A DNA stretch of 64,000 nt from NCBI GenBank assembly GCA_963731745.1, contig CAVSWT010000008.1, forward strand, positions 186,001-250,000, in the 5' to 3' direction. Positions 28,639 through 37,870 of this stretch are shown one piece after another. How positions within the stretch are numbered: the stretch's first letter is position 1; each line of letters opens with the position of its first letter. The stretch is from CAVSWT01 sp963731745 (lineage in GTDB: Bacteria; Bacteroidota; Ignavibacteria; Ignavibacteriales; Ignavibacteriaceae). Made by a program: the position numbers and the translations under genes. The notes beneath the pieces were generated by a model, which saw nothing but the letters and a program-made list of their open reading frames with translations, ran no database searches and was not told the origin of the DNA.

Positions 28639-28663
28639 AGCACTCGCTTTTTGAGAGTGCTAA
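28637..28663 (+). promoter_or_regulatory. CIRCE operator (HrcA binding site)
   Basis: Perfect consensus TTAGCACTC (28637-28645), nine-base spacer, GAGTGCTAA (28655-28663). This is the target of the HrcA heat-shock repressor, so an hrcA gene must exist elsewhere in the genome. Placement over the -10/start region explains repression of groES-groEL. Confidence 0.97.
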
Positions 28664-28720
28664 TAAAATTCTAAAAAACCTTAATTATAATTAAAAATCA
28701 AATAATATTTGGAGGACAAA

Positions 28721-29017
28721 ATGTCTAAAATAAATCTAAAGCCTTTGGCTGACAGAGTTATAGTAAAGCCAATGGAAGCAGAAGAAACCACGAAAGGCGG
28801 AATCATTCTTCCGGATACTGCAAAAGAAAAACCGATTGAAGGAACTATTGTTGCTGCCGGGCCGGGCAAAACATCTGATGATGGTAAATTAGTTAAGCTC
28901 GAAGTTAAAGTTGGCGATAAAGTACTTTACGGAAAATACAGCGGTACTGAAGTTACAGTTGAAGGTGTAGAATATTTAATAATGAGAGAAAGCGACATCT
29001 TCGCGATAGTCGGTTAA
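28721..29017 (+). CDS. groES: Co-chaperonin GroES
   Basis: 98 residues from ATG 28721, which has GGAGG five bases upstream; a TTG at 28709 would add four residues and overlap that site, so I reject it. Sequence features: INLKPLADRVIVKP at the start, the mobile-loop EETTKGGIILPD, and GDKVLYGKYSGTEV. Caps the GroEL ring during folding. First gene of the heat-shock operon. Confidence 0.97.
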   Translation: MSKINLKPLADRVIVKPMEAEETTKGGIILPDTAKEKPIEGTIVAAGPGKTSDDGKLVKLEVKVGDKVLYGKYSGTEVTVEGVEYLIMRESDIFAIVG

Positions 29018-29055
29018 TAAAAATTAGAAAATAAAATATATTGGAGGAATAAATT

Positions 29056-30696
29056 ATGTCATCTAAATTAATTGAATTTGACAGCGAAGCACGTTCAAAA
29101 CTTAAAAAAGGTGTGGACAAATTAGCTAATGCTGTAAAAGTTACACTAGGCCCTAAAGGTCGTAATGTAGTTTTAGAAAAAAAATTCGGTTCACCAACTG
29201 TTACTAAAGATGGTGTATCCGTTGCAAAAGAAATTGAACTAGAAGATGCTGTGGAAAATATGGGCGCACAAATGGTTCGAGAAGTTGCTTCAAAAACAAG
29301 TGATGTTGCTGGAGATGGAACAACAACAGCAACTGTTCTTGCCCAAGCATTATATAGAGAGGGATTAAAAAACGTTACTGCAGGCGCTAATCCTATGGAC
29401 TTAAAAAGAGGTGTTGACTTAGCAGTAAGTAAAGTTGTTGAACATTTAAAATCTGTAAGCCGAGATGTTGAAGGAAGAAATGAGATTGCACAGGTTGGAG
29501 CAATTTCAGCTAACAACGATAAATCGATCGGAGATTTGATTGCAGATGCTATGGATAAAGTAGGTAAAGACGGCGTTATCACTGTAGAAGAAGCAAAAGG
29601 AACAGAAACTGGTCTTGATGTTGTTGAAGGTATGCAATTTGACCGCGGTTATCTTTCACCATATTTTGTTACCAATACCGAATCTATGGAAGCTGAATTA
29701 GAAGATCCTTATATCTTAATTCATGATAAAAAGATCTCTGCAATGAAAGATCTTTTACCTGTTCTTGAAAAAGTTGCTCAGCAAGGTAAGGGATTATTAA
29801 TTATATCTGAAGATCTTGAAGGTGAAGCTTTAGCTACTTTAGTTGTTAATAAAATCCGTGGAACTTTAAAAGTAGCTGCTGTTAAAGCTCCTGGCTTTGG
29901 TGATAGAAGAAAAGCGATGCTTGAAGATATCGCAGTTTTAACCGGCGGAACTGTAATCTCAGAGGAAAGAGGGTTCAAATTAGAGAACGCAACTATTTCT
30001 TACCTTGGAACAGCAAAGAAAGTTGTAATTGATAAAGACAATACAACAATAGTTGAAGGTTCAGGAAAAACAGATGATATCAAGAAAAGAATAAATGAAA
30101 TCAAAGCTCAAATCGATAAAACAACTTCTGATTACGACAAAGAAAAATTACAGGAACGATTAGCAAAACTTTCCGGCGGAGTTGCAGTCTTAAAAATCGG
30201 CGCTTCAACAGAAGTTGAAATGAAAGAGAAAAAAGCACGCGTTGAAGATGCCTTACATGCCACTCGCGCTGCAGTTGAAGAAGGTATAGTTGCTGGCGGC
30301 GGCGTAGCATTTGTAAGAGCAATTGCTATTCTTGATAAAGTAAAAGGTGAAAATGCCGATCAAACAACAGGTGTTAAATTAGTACAAAAAGCTCTTGAAG
30401 AACCTTTGAGACAAATTGTTAGCAATGCAGGAATTGAAGGATCTGTTGTACTCCAAAAAGTTAAAGACGGAAAAGATGATTTTGGATTTAATGCTGCTAC
30501 AGAAACTTATGAAAATCTCATCAAAGCCGGCGTAATTGATCCTACTAAAGTTACAAGAACTGCATTAGAAAATGCTGCTTCTGTTGCTTCATTGTTAATT
30601 ACTACCGAAGCTGTGGTTTATGAGAAAAAAGAAAAAGAAGCTCCAATGCCTCCAATGCCTGGCGGCGGCATGGGTGATATGGGCGGAATGTACTAA
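29056..30696 (+). CDS. groEL: Chaperonin GroEL
   Basis: 546 residues; 60-kDa chaperonin subunit that forms the double ring with GroES. ATP-binding GDGTTTATVLA and VTLGPKGRNVVLEK are intact. The C-terminal tail is a PMPGGGMGDMGGM repeat as usual. GGAGG precedes the ATG. A strong terminator follows at 30731-30756. Confidence 0.98.
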   Translation: MSSKLIEFDSEARSKLKKGVDKLANAVKVTLGPKGRNVVLEKKFGSPTVTKDGVSVAKEIELEDAVENMGAQMVREVASKTSDVAGDGTTTATVLAQALYREGLKNVTAGANPMDLKRGVDLAVSKVVEHLKSVSRDVEGRNEIAQVGAISANNDKSIGDLIADAMDKVGKDGVITVEEAKGTETGLDVVEGMQFDRGYLSPYFVTNTESMEAELEDPYILIHDKKISAMKDLLPVLEKVAQQGKGLLIISEDLEGEALATLVVNKIRGTLKVAAVKAPGFGDRRKAMLEDIAVLTGGTVISEERGFKLENATISYLGTAKKVVIDKDNTTIVEGSGKTDDIKKRINEIKAQIDKTTSDYDKEKLQERLAKLSGGVAVLKIGASTEVEMKEKKARVEDALHATRAAVEEGIVAGGGVAFVRAIAILDKVKGENADQTTGVKLVQKALEEPLRQIVSNAGIEGSVVLQKVKDGKDDFGFNAATETYENLIKAGVIDPTKVTRTALENAASVASLLITTEAVVYEKKEKEAPMPPMPGGGMGDMGGMY

Positions 30697-30730
30697 TAAA
30701 CATTCTAAGCTGTCTAATCGAAAGATTAAA

Positions 30731-30756
30731 AGGCGGGAAATTATCCCGCCTTTTTT
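30731..30756 (+). terminator. Rho-independent terminator after groEL
   Basis: Perfect eight-base stem AGGCGGGA/TCCCGCCT (30731-30738, 30744-30751), five-base loop, and a T-run. Ends the groES-groEL transcript. Confidence 0.92.
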
Positions 30757-30852
30757 ATTGATGCAAAAAATTTACCCTTCGAACATCTTCATAGCTAAAT
30801 TAAGATTTATTATATTGTTTAACGTTGATTTTTTAAATTGGAGAATTATAGT

Positions 30853-33800
30853 TTGACCAACGAAGAATTTGACGAACTACTGGAAGAAGTAGACTCCCAT
30901 TTGAACAATGGGCGATTTAAAATGGCTTTGACGGCAGCAAATAAGGTTTATGATCAAAAACCTTATGATGCAAACGCAATAATATATCTTGCATGGGCAA
31001 ATCTTGAGAATGGAAATTTAAATCAAGCTTTAGAACTATCCAATTTAGCTGTTCAAATTAGCGACGATGATATTACTTCCAAATTATATCGCGGCTATTT
31101 TTTAATGCGAATGAGCATTTATGAAGGGGCATTATCCGATCTAACGTATGTTATCAATAATAACACAGATAAACTTAAATGGGCCTATCTAAATAAAGCC
31201 AGAGCTTTAGCTGGATTAGAAAGATATTTTGAGGGATTGGAAGAAATCGAAAAAGCTCTTGAAATCAATTCTGAAGAAAATTTATTTAAGAAATTGACGT
31301 ATGTAAAAGGATTATTTAAGATAGTGCTTGGCTATGATGATGATGTATTCAAAGTTGAAAAATCAGAAATTAAATCCTTCCTGCCATTCGCAGAATCAGC
31401 TTTTAAAGAAAAAGAATTCTGGTTTACACATTGGGCTGCAAACCAAATTATTAATAATCAAGATTTAACTCATGAACATCAGCATGCAAAGCTATTAGAA
31501 CTAGAAACATTAGCATCAATGTTTCAGATAAGAGCTGCTTCTGCTAAAATTTCAGAATACAGAGATGATTTAGCTGATAATTTCAGATTCCAAAATATCT
31601 GCAGCAAAATTAATTCATTTTCAAGCTTAGAAAATTTTTCCATCGAAGGCAGAAATGAACTGGACAAAATGTATTCGCTAACTTCAAATTCCGGATTAAA
31701 AATTTTTGAGAACAAACTATTTAAAATCTATACCGCAAAGACTTTTGATTACTTAGAATTTTTACAGACTGAAAAGAAAGTCTTTCTTCTTCAATTCAAC
31801 ACTGAAATGATTCGCTACATTGGGGTTGAAGTTAGTATTGACAATCCATTCTTTGGAAATAAAGATATGATTGTTGAAGGATCAATTGTATGGTATTTGA
31901 ATGGAGATGAGATTGGAACTCATCCATTTAGTTTAGAATTAATCAAAGAAGAGAAAGTTGTAAAATTTGTTGAAAGCTGGGGTTCCGATTCCAAAGGCTT
32001 TTGGAAAAGTGGAACAGGCTACGTTGATGTTTATCTTGACTTCTATAAAGTATGTTCAAGTTCATTTATGATTGGCGATTATGAAATTATCAATTTTGAA
32101 GAGGATGAAAATTTCGCGGCTAAAACTGAAAAAATTAAATCTCACCCGGGCAGTTCTCAAACTGTTTTTCAAGCAAGTAAAAATGAAGCCGAAAATCATA
32201 GTATAGATGACTTGCTTTCTATTTTAAATAGTTATGTTGGACTAGACAGTATAAAACAACCGTTGAAAGATTTTGTTGACTATCTGAAATTTTTGAATGA
32301 AAGAAAAAAATTAGGATTAAAAACTCAAGAACAAATTTCATTTCATTGCGTTTTTCTTGGCAATCCCGGCACCGGCAAAACAACCGTTGCGCGTCTCTTA
32401 GGCAAAATATTAAAAGAAATTGAATTTGTTAAAAGCGGTCACGTAATTGAAGTTGACCGATCCATGTTGGTTGGGCAATATGTGGGAGAAACCGCGCAGA
32501 AAACCGATAAAATAATTAAAGAAGCGATTGGTGGAATTTTATTTATTGATGAAGCATATACTCTAAAAAAAGAAGGCAGCGGCCAAGACTTTGGCCAAGA
32601 AGCTATTGATCTTCTATTAAAAAGAATGGAAGACGAATCAAATAATTTTGTGGTTATTACCGCCGGTTATCCCGAGGAAATGAATAACTTCATTAATTCT
32701 AATCCGGGATTAAAATCAAGATTCACACATTTCTTTGAGTTTGATGATTATAATCCGGATGAACTAGTAGTAATATTCAAACAATTTGCCGCCAAGGAAG
32801 ACTATTCAATTACTGACGATGCGGCTGAATTGTTAAAAAAAGAATTCACTCAATTATATCGTAAACGGGATAAATCTTTTGGTAATGCGCGACTTGTAAA
32901 AAATCTTTTTAATGATGCTAAAATTCAATTGGGGAAACGATATTTAAAATTAAAGGGAACAGACAAATCAAAAGATAAAATGACTACAATTACGTTAGAA
33001 GACATTGCCGCGGTTATTGATTCTTCTAAGTCCAAATTGTTTGATCTAGAAATTGATGAAGCACTTTTATCAAAAGCGCTTGCAAAATTAAATAATATGA
33101 TCGGATTGGAATTAGTTAAAAAAGAAATTAATGAAATTGTTAAGCTTGCTAGACTTCACAAAGAAGGTGATGATAATTTACAGGAATTATTTTCTTCACA
33201 CTTTCTATTCATGGGAAATCCTGGGACTGGTAAAACTACTGTAGCCAGGTTATTTAGTGAAATCTATTCTGCACTCGGTATTCTTCCCAAAGGCCATTTA
33301 ATCGAAACAGACAGACAAGGTTTAGTCGGAAGTTATGTTGGACAAACGGCTCAAAAAACCAGTACTATCATTGATAAATCAATTGGAGGAACGCTATTTA
33401 TAGATGAAGCATATTCACTTGTAAAAAAAGGGCATTCAAGTGAATCTGATTTTGGTGCGGAAGCTATAGATACATTATTAAAAAGAATGGAAGATGACCG
33501 GGGGAAATTTATTGTTATAGCTGCTGGTTATACAGATGAAATGAATAACTTCATAAATAGTAATCCGGGACTTGAATCTAGATTTTCAAAAAAATTATTT
33601 TTTGAAGATTATTCACCTCAAGAATTATTAACAATTACCACAAATTACTTTAGTGAAAAATCATATTCTTTAGATGATGAGGCTAAGGAGCAATTGTTAA
33701 ATTATTTTATTTCCGTTTATAAAAATCGCGGTAAAAATTTTGGGAATGCTCGGCTTGTAAGATCTTTAGTTGAAGATAGTATAAAAAATCATTTTTTACA

Positions 33801-34743
33801 GTTAGCCGACAATGTAAATTCGAATCAAAATAAAAATTCTAAAACAATAACCGTTAAAGAAATAAGGGAATTTATTTCTTCCGAAGAGAATAAAGAAGAA
33901 GTAAAGCCTAAAGCTAACCCTGAACTTTTAGATAAATATTTAAATGAGCTATCTAATTTAACCGGCTTGGATTCAGTTAAGAAAACTATTCATAAATTAG
34001 TCAGCAGTTTAAAAGTGGCAAAAATGCGTGAAGAGAGAGGATTAAAAGTTATACCCAAAAATCTTCACTCCATTTTTCTTGCAAACCCAGGAACAGGTAA
34101 AACAACAATTCTGAGGCTTCTAAGTAAAGTCTATAAAGAAATGGGTTTGCTTTCGAAAGGACATCTAGTTGAAATTGACAGAACTGCATTAATCGGAACA
34201 TATCAGGGACATACTGCAGAAAAAACTCAATCAATTATTGAACAGGCTGTTGGAGGAATTTTATTAATTAATGATGTCCCAGCGGTTTCTAAAGGTTATT
34301 CAGAGTATGGGCAGGAATTTGTAAATACTTTGCTTACAAATTTAGAAAATAATAATAATGATCTGGTTGTAATACTTTCAGGATATTCTGATGAGATGAA
34401 AGTGTTTTTAGAAACATATCCCCTGCTGAAAAATAGTTTTACAAATTATTTTACTTTTGATGATTATACACCCCGGCAAATGCTTGAAATCGCGTTATCA
34501 ATTACAAATAAAAATGGTTATCAGCTTGATGAAGGGGCATGGCAGCGGCTACTGGATATTTTTACAAATCTTTACAGTTCAAGAGATAAGAATTTTGGAA
34601 ATGCCAGAACAGTTAAAAATATTTTGTATAAATCAATTAGCAATCAGGAAGAACGAGTATTAACGCTTTACAATTTAAAAGATGAAGATTTATCAACTAT
34701 CACTTTTGAAGATGTAAATCAAATTGACGTAAATGAAATTTAA
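30853..34743 (+). CDS. Triple AAA+ (CbxX/CfqX, SpoVK-like) protein with TPR N-terminus
   Basis: About 1296 residues. The start is TTG at 30853, because GGAG (30840-30843) lies nine bases upstream; an in-frame TTG at 30838 overlaps that site. The N-terminal 130 residues form TPR repeats. A middle region of unknown fold (about 150-430) has Ig-like character. Three CbxX-type AAA+ modules follow, each with Walker A PGTGKTT (near codons 507, 792 and 1081 counted from 30838). Modules 1 and 2 have FIDEAY and an SRF arginine finger. Module 3 has LINDVP and NSF instead, so it probably cannot hydrolyse ATP. Hexameric remodelling or chaperone role inferred from the family. Confidence 0.85.
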   Translation: MTNEEFDELLEEVDSHLNNGRFKMALTAANKVYDQKPYDANAIIYLAWANLENGNLNQALELSNLAVQISDDDITSKLYRGYFLMRMSIYEGALSDLTYVINNNTDKLKWAYLNKARALAGLERYFEGLEEIEKALEINSEENLFKKLTYVKGLFKIVLGYDDDVFKVEKSEIKSFLPFAESAFKEKEFWFTHWAANQIINNQDLTHEHQHAKLLELETLASMFQIRAASAKISEYRDDLADNFRFQNICSKINSFSSLENFSIEGRNELDKMYSLTSNSGLKIFENKLFKIYTAKTFDYLEFLQTEKKVFLLQFNTEMIRYIGVEVSIDNPFFGNKDMIVEGSIVWYLNGDEIGTHPFSLELIKEEKVVKFVESWGSDSKGFWKSGTGYVDVYLDFYKVCSSSFMIGDYEIINFEEDENFAAKTEKIKSHPGSSQTVFQASKNEAENHSIDDLLSILNSYVGLDSIKQPLKDFVDYLKFLNERKKLGLKTQEQISFHCVFLGNPGTGKTTVARLLGKILKEIEFVKSGHVIEVDRSMLVGQYVGETAQKTDKIIKEAIGGILFIDEAYTLKKEGSGQDFGQEAIDLLLKRMEDESNNFVVITAGYPEEMNNFINSNPGLKSRFTHFFEFDDYNPDELVVIFKQFAAKEDYSITDDAAELLKKEFTQLYRKRDKSFGNARLVKNLFNDAKIQLGKRYLKLKGTDKSKDKMTTITLEDIAAVIDSSKSKLFDLEIDEALLSKALAKLNNMIGLELVKKEINEIVKLARLHKEGDDNLQELFSSHFLFMGNPGTGKTTVARLFSEIYSALGILPKGHLIETDRQGLVGSYVGQTAQKTSTIIDKSIGGTLFIDEAYSLVKKGHSSESDFGAEAIDTLLKRMEDDRGKFIVIAAGYTDEMNNFINSNPGLESRFSKKLFFEDYSPQELLTITTNYFSEKSYSLDDEAKEQLLNYFISVYKNRGKNFGNARLVRSLVEDSIKNHFLQLADNVNSNQNKNSKTITVKEIREFISSEENKEEVKPKANPELLDKYLNELSNLTGLDSVKKTIHKLVSSLKVAKMREERGLKVIPKNLHSIFLANPGTGKTTILRLLSKVYKEMGLLSKGHLVEIDRTALIGTYQGHTAEKTQSIIEQAVGGILLINDVPAVSKGYSEYGQEFVNTLLTNLENNNNDLVVILSGYSDEMKVFLETYPLLKNSFTNYFTFDDYTPRQMLEIALSITNKNGYQLDEGAWQRLLDIFTNLYSSRDKNFGNARTVKNILYKSISNQEERVLTLYNLKDEDLSTITFEDVNQIDVNEI

Positions 34744-34750
34744 CTAAAAA

Positions 34751-36076
34751 TTAAAATTGTAAATTTAAAAGAATTAAAATCTCCGCCGATAGCCTTACCT
34801 GATCATCATCTGATGCAATCATATTTGATATTAACGCTTCTGATTCCGAAAAGAAATTTAAATATTCTTTTATCAATGAATCGCTTGTAGTTTGATTTTC
34901 TATAGAAGTTATTAAAGCAGATTTCAATTTATAAATGTTATTATCCAGGTTTTTTATTTTATCAGATCTTACCCCCAATAAATCACTAATTGCATCCAAA
35001 GCCTCAACATGATATTCAGAAAAGTTTGAAATAATGCCTGCATGAGTTTGTGCTTGATCAATAGTTACAAAAAGCTTTTGTCCTGCTGAAACTATCATTT
35101 TGTACATTTGAGGATCTGGTTCCAACCGGTTAAATTTTGATTGAACTGCATAGTTAAGAACATATGCTCTTACCTGAGAAGCTCTTTTTTCTATTTCTAT
35201 TCTGGAAGACTCATCAAAATTCGATATCCTTTGTAGGAGGGCCCTGTGAGCTATTTCAAGTATCTTGTAAAAAACATCAGCTTCCAAACCTGAGTTTATG
35301 TATGAAGTAACAATCGATTCATAAAATGCCGAAAATGCTGCTTGATAGTCAGTTTGATTATACGCGTAATATAAATCTCTTTCAAGAAGTGACTGTGCAA
35401 ATGAAATTGAATTATCCAATTTCTCAATATCTATCGATTTTGTAACAAATTGTTTGTCGGAAATGGCAATGTTTTCAATATTTTTTATTTCCTCAACCAC
35501 CGAAGCAATCTGGTCTGGGGTTACAATATTCTGATTTATATTTTCTGCAATTGTTTCATCTACAAAAATTGCAATATCCGTATAAGTAACATTCGTATAA
35601 TTATTTTTTAACGCCTGAATATAAACTTCGGATTCCGCTGTGCTTTCATCATTTAATGGCTGGATGTAGTATGTTAATCCATTTTTAACATCATTATTTA
35701 TGATTGACCGCCAAGCTTTTGTTCCAAATGCAGCTGACACTAATATTTTATTTTTTCCTGCATAATCTACAGAAGTATGGAAATTTCCATTCTTGCCTGT
35801 GGTGACATCAGACTGTGATATTATTTTTAAACTGCCATCTTCATTTATTTCACTCAATGAAATTATTGCACCGGAAACATTTGTGCTTGTAAAATTTGAA
35901 TATCCGCCGTCACCAAATACTCTGCCTTCAATTTTCGCCGTATTGTTATGATAGGATTCTACAGGATTTTCTTCTTCATCTTCTACTTTTTCACAGCCAA
36001 TAAAATTCATTACATTTAAGAAAATAACAGAAATAAATATGACAGAATACTTTTTAATAAAAGTATTATTTAACAT
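34751..36076 (-). CDS. Lipoprotein of unknown function
   Basis: 441 residues. A lipoprotein signal ends at FIGC. A carboxypeptidase-like beta domain follows (about 45-125: AKIEGRVFGDGG), then a long helical region to the end with no recognised motif. ATG preceded by GAGGG. About 65 bases upstream lies a sequence resembling a sigma-54 promoter. Likely envelope-anchored; function unknown. Confidence 0.68.
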   Translation of the reverse strand: MLNNTFIKKYSVIFISVIFLNVMNFIGCEKVEDEEENPVESYHNNTAKIEGRVFGDGGYSNFTSTNVSGAIISLSEINEDGSLKIISQSDVTTGKNGNFHTSVDYAGKNKILVSAAFGTKAWRSIINNDVKNGLTYYIQPLNDESTAESEVYIQALKNNYTNVTYTDIAIFVDETIAENINQNIVTPDQIASVVEEIKNIENIAISDKQFVTKSIDIEKLDNSISFAQSLLERDLYYAYNQTDYQAAFSAFYESIVTSYINSGLEADVFYKILEIAHRALLQRISNFDESSRIEIEKRASQVRAYVLNYAVQSKFNRLEPDPQMYKMIVSAGQKLFVTIDQAQTHAGIISNFSEYHVEALDAISDLLGVRSDKIKNLDNNIYKLKSALITSIENQTTSDSLIKEYLNFFSESEALISNMIASDDDQVRLSAEILILLNLQF

Positions 36077-36140
36077 TTTAAGCCCTCAATAAAAAAATCT
36101 TAACTCTTTTGCATAGCTCTAATTCGGAGTGATTTAGCTA

Positions 36141-36177
36141 TGCCAAAATAAGTGCCAATAATAAATGCTATTATTTG
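36141..36177 (-). promoter_or_regulatory. Sigma-54-like sequence upstream of lipoprotein (copy 1)
   Basis: On the minus strand, CAAATAAT...GCA is followed 20 bases later by TGGCAC and a TATTTT-GGCA stretch. It resembles the -24/-12 consensus, but the GG-to-GC spacing is one base too long (11, not 10). It is closely related to copy 2. It lies 65-100 bases upstream of the 441-residue lipoprotein gene. Weak as a promoter on its own; supported by the repeat. Confidence 0.35.
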
Positions 36178-36254
36178 TAATATTTAGAAGAATTTTTAAA
36201 ATATGATATGCATTAAATTCGCAGATAATAACAATTTTTCTGAGAGATACAGGC

Positions 36255-36440
36255 TCAGTTCGATGACTCTTTGGGGTGGTTATCTAATAAAAACTTCTGA
36301 TTTTCAATCGCAGCACTATAAAATAACTGAAGTAACTCTAATTCATCATCTTCAAAAACTGGAAGATTTAATTTTTTACATTTTTCAAATAATACAAGTT
36401 GATTTATTTCTCTTAATTTTTTGATCTCTTTGTCTTGCAC
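36255..36440 (-). CDS. Small hypothetical protein (61 aa)
   Basis: Short helical, charged protein starting at GTG 36440 with AGG six bases upstream. It has no recognised domain, signal or membrane segment. It lies between the two sigma-54-like sequences and just downstream of another small ORF, so a short co-transcribed unit is possible. Could be spurious: only the composition and the context support it. Confidence 0.4.
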   Translation of the reverse strand: MQDKEIKKLREINQLVLFEKCKKLNLPVFEDDELELLQLFYSAAIENQKFLLDNHPKESSN

Positions 36441-36458
36441 ATAACACCTAAATTAGTA

Positions 36459-36698
36459 TTAGATAAGTGTAAGATAAAATCTTTCGTAAGCTGATAAAAA
36501 TTTTTCTTGGTAAGCTTTAATTAGATTAGATTTGGTTTCTTTTTTGGACAACTTTAGTTTTAAATAAATAATAGTTTTAAGATCCTCTTCGTAATTCAAT
36601 TCGTGGTCATTAAAGGAATCAATATAATATTTGATTTCTTCAATTCCTTCTTGATCTTTTAACTCGGAGCTTTTATGCATATTTAAATTGGTCAGCAT
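36459..36698 (-). CDS. Small hypothetical protein (79 aa)
   Basis: Acidic N-terminal half and lysine-rich C-terminal half, predicted helical, no recognised domain. ATG at 36698 sits about 62 bases downstream of a good sigma-54-like site (copy 2). It ends 18 bases before the next small ORF. Support comes from context and a protein-like composition, not homology. Confidence 0.42.
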   Translation of the reverse strand: MLTNLNMHKSSELKDQEGIEEIKYYIDSFNDHELNYEEDLKTIIYLKLKLSKKETKSNLIKAYQEKFLSAYERFYLTLI

Positions 36699-36759
36699 AA
36701 TAAATCTTCAATTATTTTTATAATAACAATTATTGCCCACTATACAGGAATTCTTAAGT

Positions 36760-36797
36760 TGCTAAAATAGTGCCAGTGTAATTATTGCGATTATTTG
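36760..36797 (-). promoter_or_regulatory. Sigma-54-like promoter (copy 2)
   Basis: On the minus strand, TGGCAC-N5-TAGC (36775 to 36761) has the exact GG-N10-GC spacing of the -24/-12 consensus with one mismatch (TAGC for TTGC). Upstream it carries CAAATAAT.GCA as in copy 1. It precedes the two small ORFs. A sigma-54 activator gene lies 3 kb away (39452-40942). Confidence 0.5.
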
Positions 36798-36891
36798 AGG
36801 TTTTTTAAAGGATTATAATATTTAGATGCGCAAAATTTTTGGGGTGATACGAAAAAGATTAGCAGTAAAACTAAAATTATTTAAAATATCC

Positions 36892-37833
36892 TTAAAATTT
36901 TAATGAAAAATTAAGTTTAATCCCATTGATAGGGTTTATACCAATAGTAGATTTTTCCGAAATGATATTACTAATGTTTTGACTACCTGAAAAAAATAAT
37001 AGATCTAGTTGACTGTAAAGCCAAATTACTCCGACAGCAATCAATGAATAATTTCTATATTTGTAAGCTTTATTATATGATGAATATTTTGAATCAAAAT
37101 TAGCTGGATTTTTTTCATCCAGATAATTATTTCGCTTTTTAGTAGCATCAAAATAAAAATAGACTGAGGAAGCTAGTGAAAGAGTTGTAAGAGATGTTAA
37201 AATCCAGCCTTTAGTCTTTTGACCATCATATAAATGTCCAGCTCCAGGGTAAATTAAAGAAAGTAAAATAGATGTCTTCAAACCACTTTCGATTTGATGT
37301 GCTTTTAAAGGGTCAGTTATATATACTGTATCAATTTTTACAACCTCATGCGGGGTTTTTGCTGCAAGTTGATTTATATAATTAGATTTTACTTCGTTAA
37401 AAAATGAGACTATCTTAGGTGAAGTTTTTAAAGAATCAAGTACGTATGATGTGTCGGTTTTTAGGATTTGCAGAAAGCTATTTTTTGCTTCTTCATCTTC
37501 CGACAATGAAAAATGCGATATTCCTTTCATTCTCAAAATTTCAAATAAATCTGAAGTCGGTATTTTATCCTTACTTAATAAAAGTTGATTTGCACTTTTA
37601 ATTACTTCGCCATATTCAAAATTCTCGAATTTCTTTTGTAAAACTTTTAAAGAATCCTTGAATGAGTTATCAACTGAGTCCTCAGCAACAAACGAATGAA
37701 AATTGTTCAGTGAGTCTTCAACTAAAGTCGAATCTGCACTAAGTGAATTTTGTAGATTAGTTTTATCTTGCGCTTCAAGCCTAGCGGAATAAACAATACA
37801 AACTATAAAAAATAAGATAATACATTTTTGCAT
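36892..37833 (-). CDS. TPR-like protein with PGxG membrane domain (DUF5683-like)
   Basis: 313 residues: signal peptide (1-22), a linker and TPR-like helices (about 60-160), then a membrane domain that opens with LIYPGAGHLYDGQKTKGW and contains two or three hydrophobic helices. It belongs with the paralogues at 2855-4566. It is the last gene of the four-gene operon with the kinase and the sigma-54 activator (37-base gap), so it may be the envelope component of that system. No known function. Confidence 0.68.
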   Translation of the reverse strand: MQKCIILFFIVCIVYSARLEAQDKTNLQNSLSADSTLVEDSLNNFHSFVAEDSVDNSFKDSLKVLQKKFENFEYGEVIKSANQLLLSKDKIPTSDLFEILRMKGISHFSLSEDEEAKNSFLQILKTDTSYVLDSLKTSPKIVSFFNEVKSNYINQLAAKTPHEVVKIDTVYITDPLKAHQIESGLKTSILLSLIYPGAGHLYDGQKTKGWILTSLTTLSLASSVYFYFDATKKRNNYLDEKNPANFDSKYSSYNKAYKYRNYSLIAVGVIWLYSQLDLLFFSGSQNISNIISEKSTIGINPINGIKLNFSLKF

Positions 37834-37870
37834 ACATAAATTTAAAAAACTTTTGGATAATAACTAAGAT

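Noticed and set aside
28953..29582. 209-codon minus-strand ORF inside groEL
   Set aside because: Shadow of groEL's codon use; Ser/Thr/Pro-rich translation with no homology.
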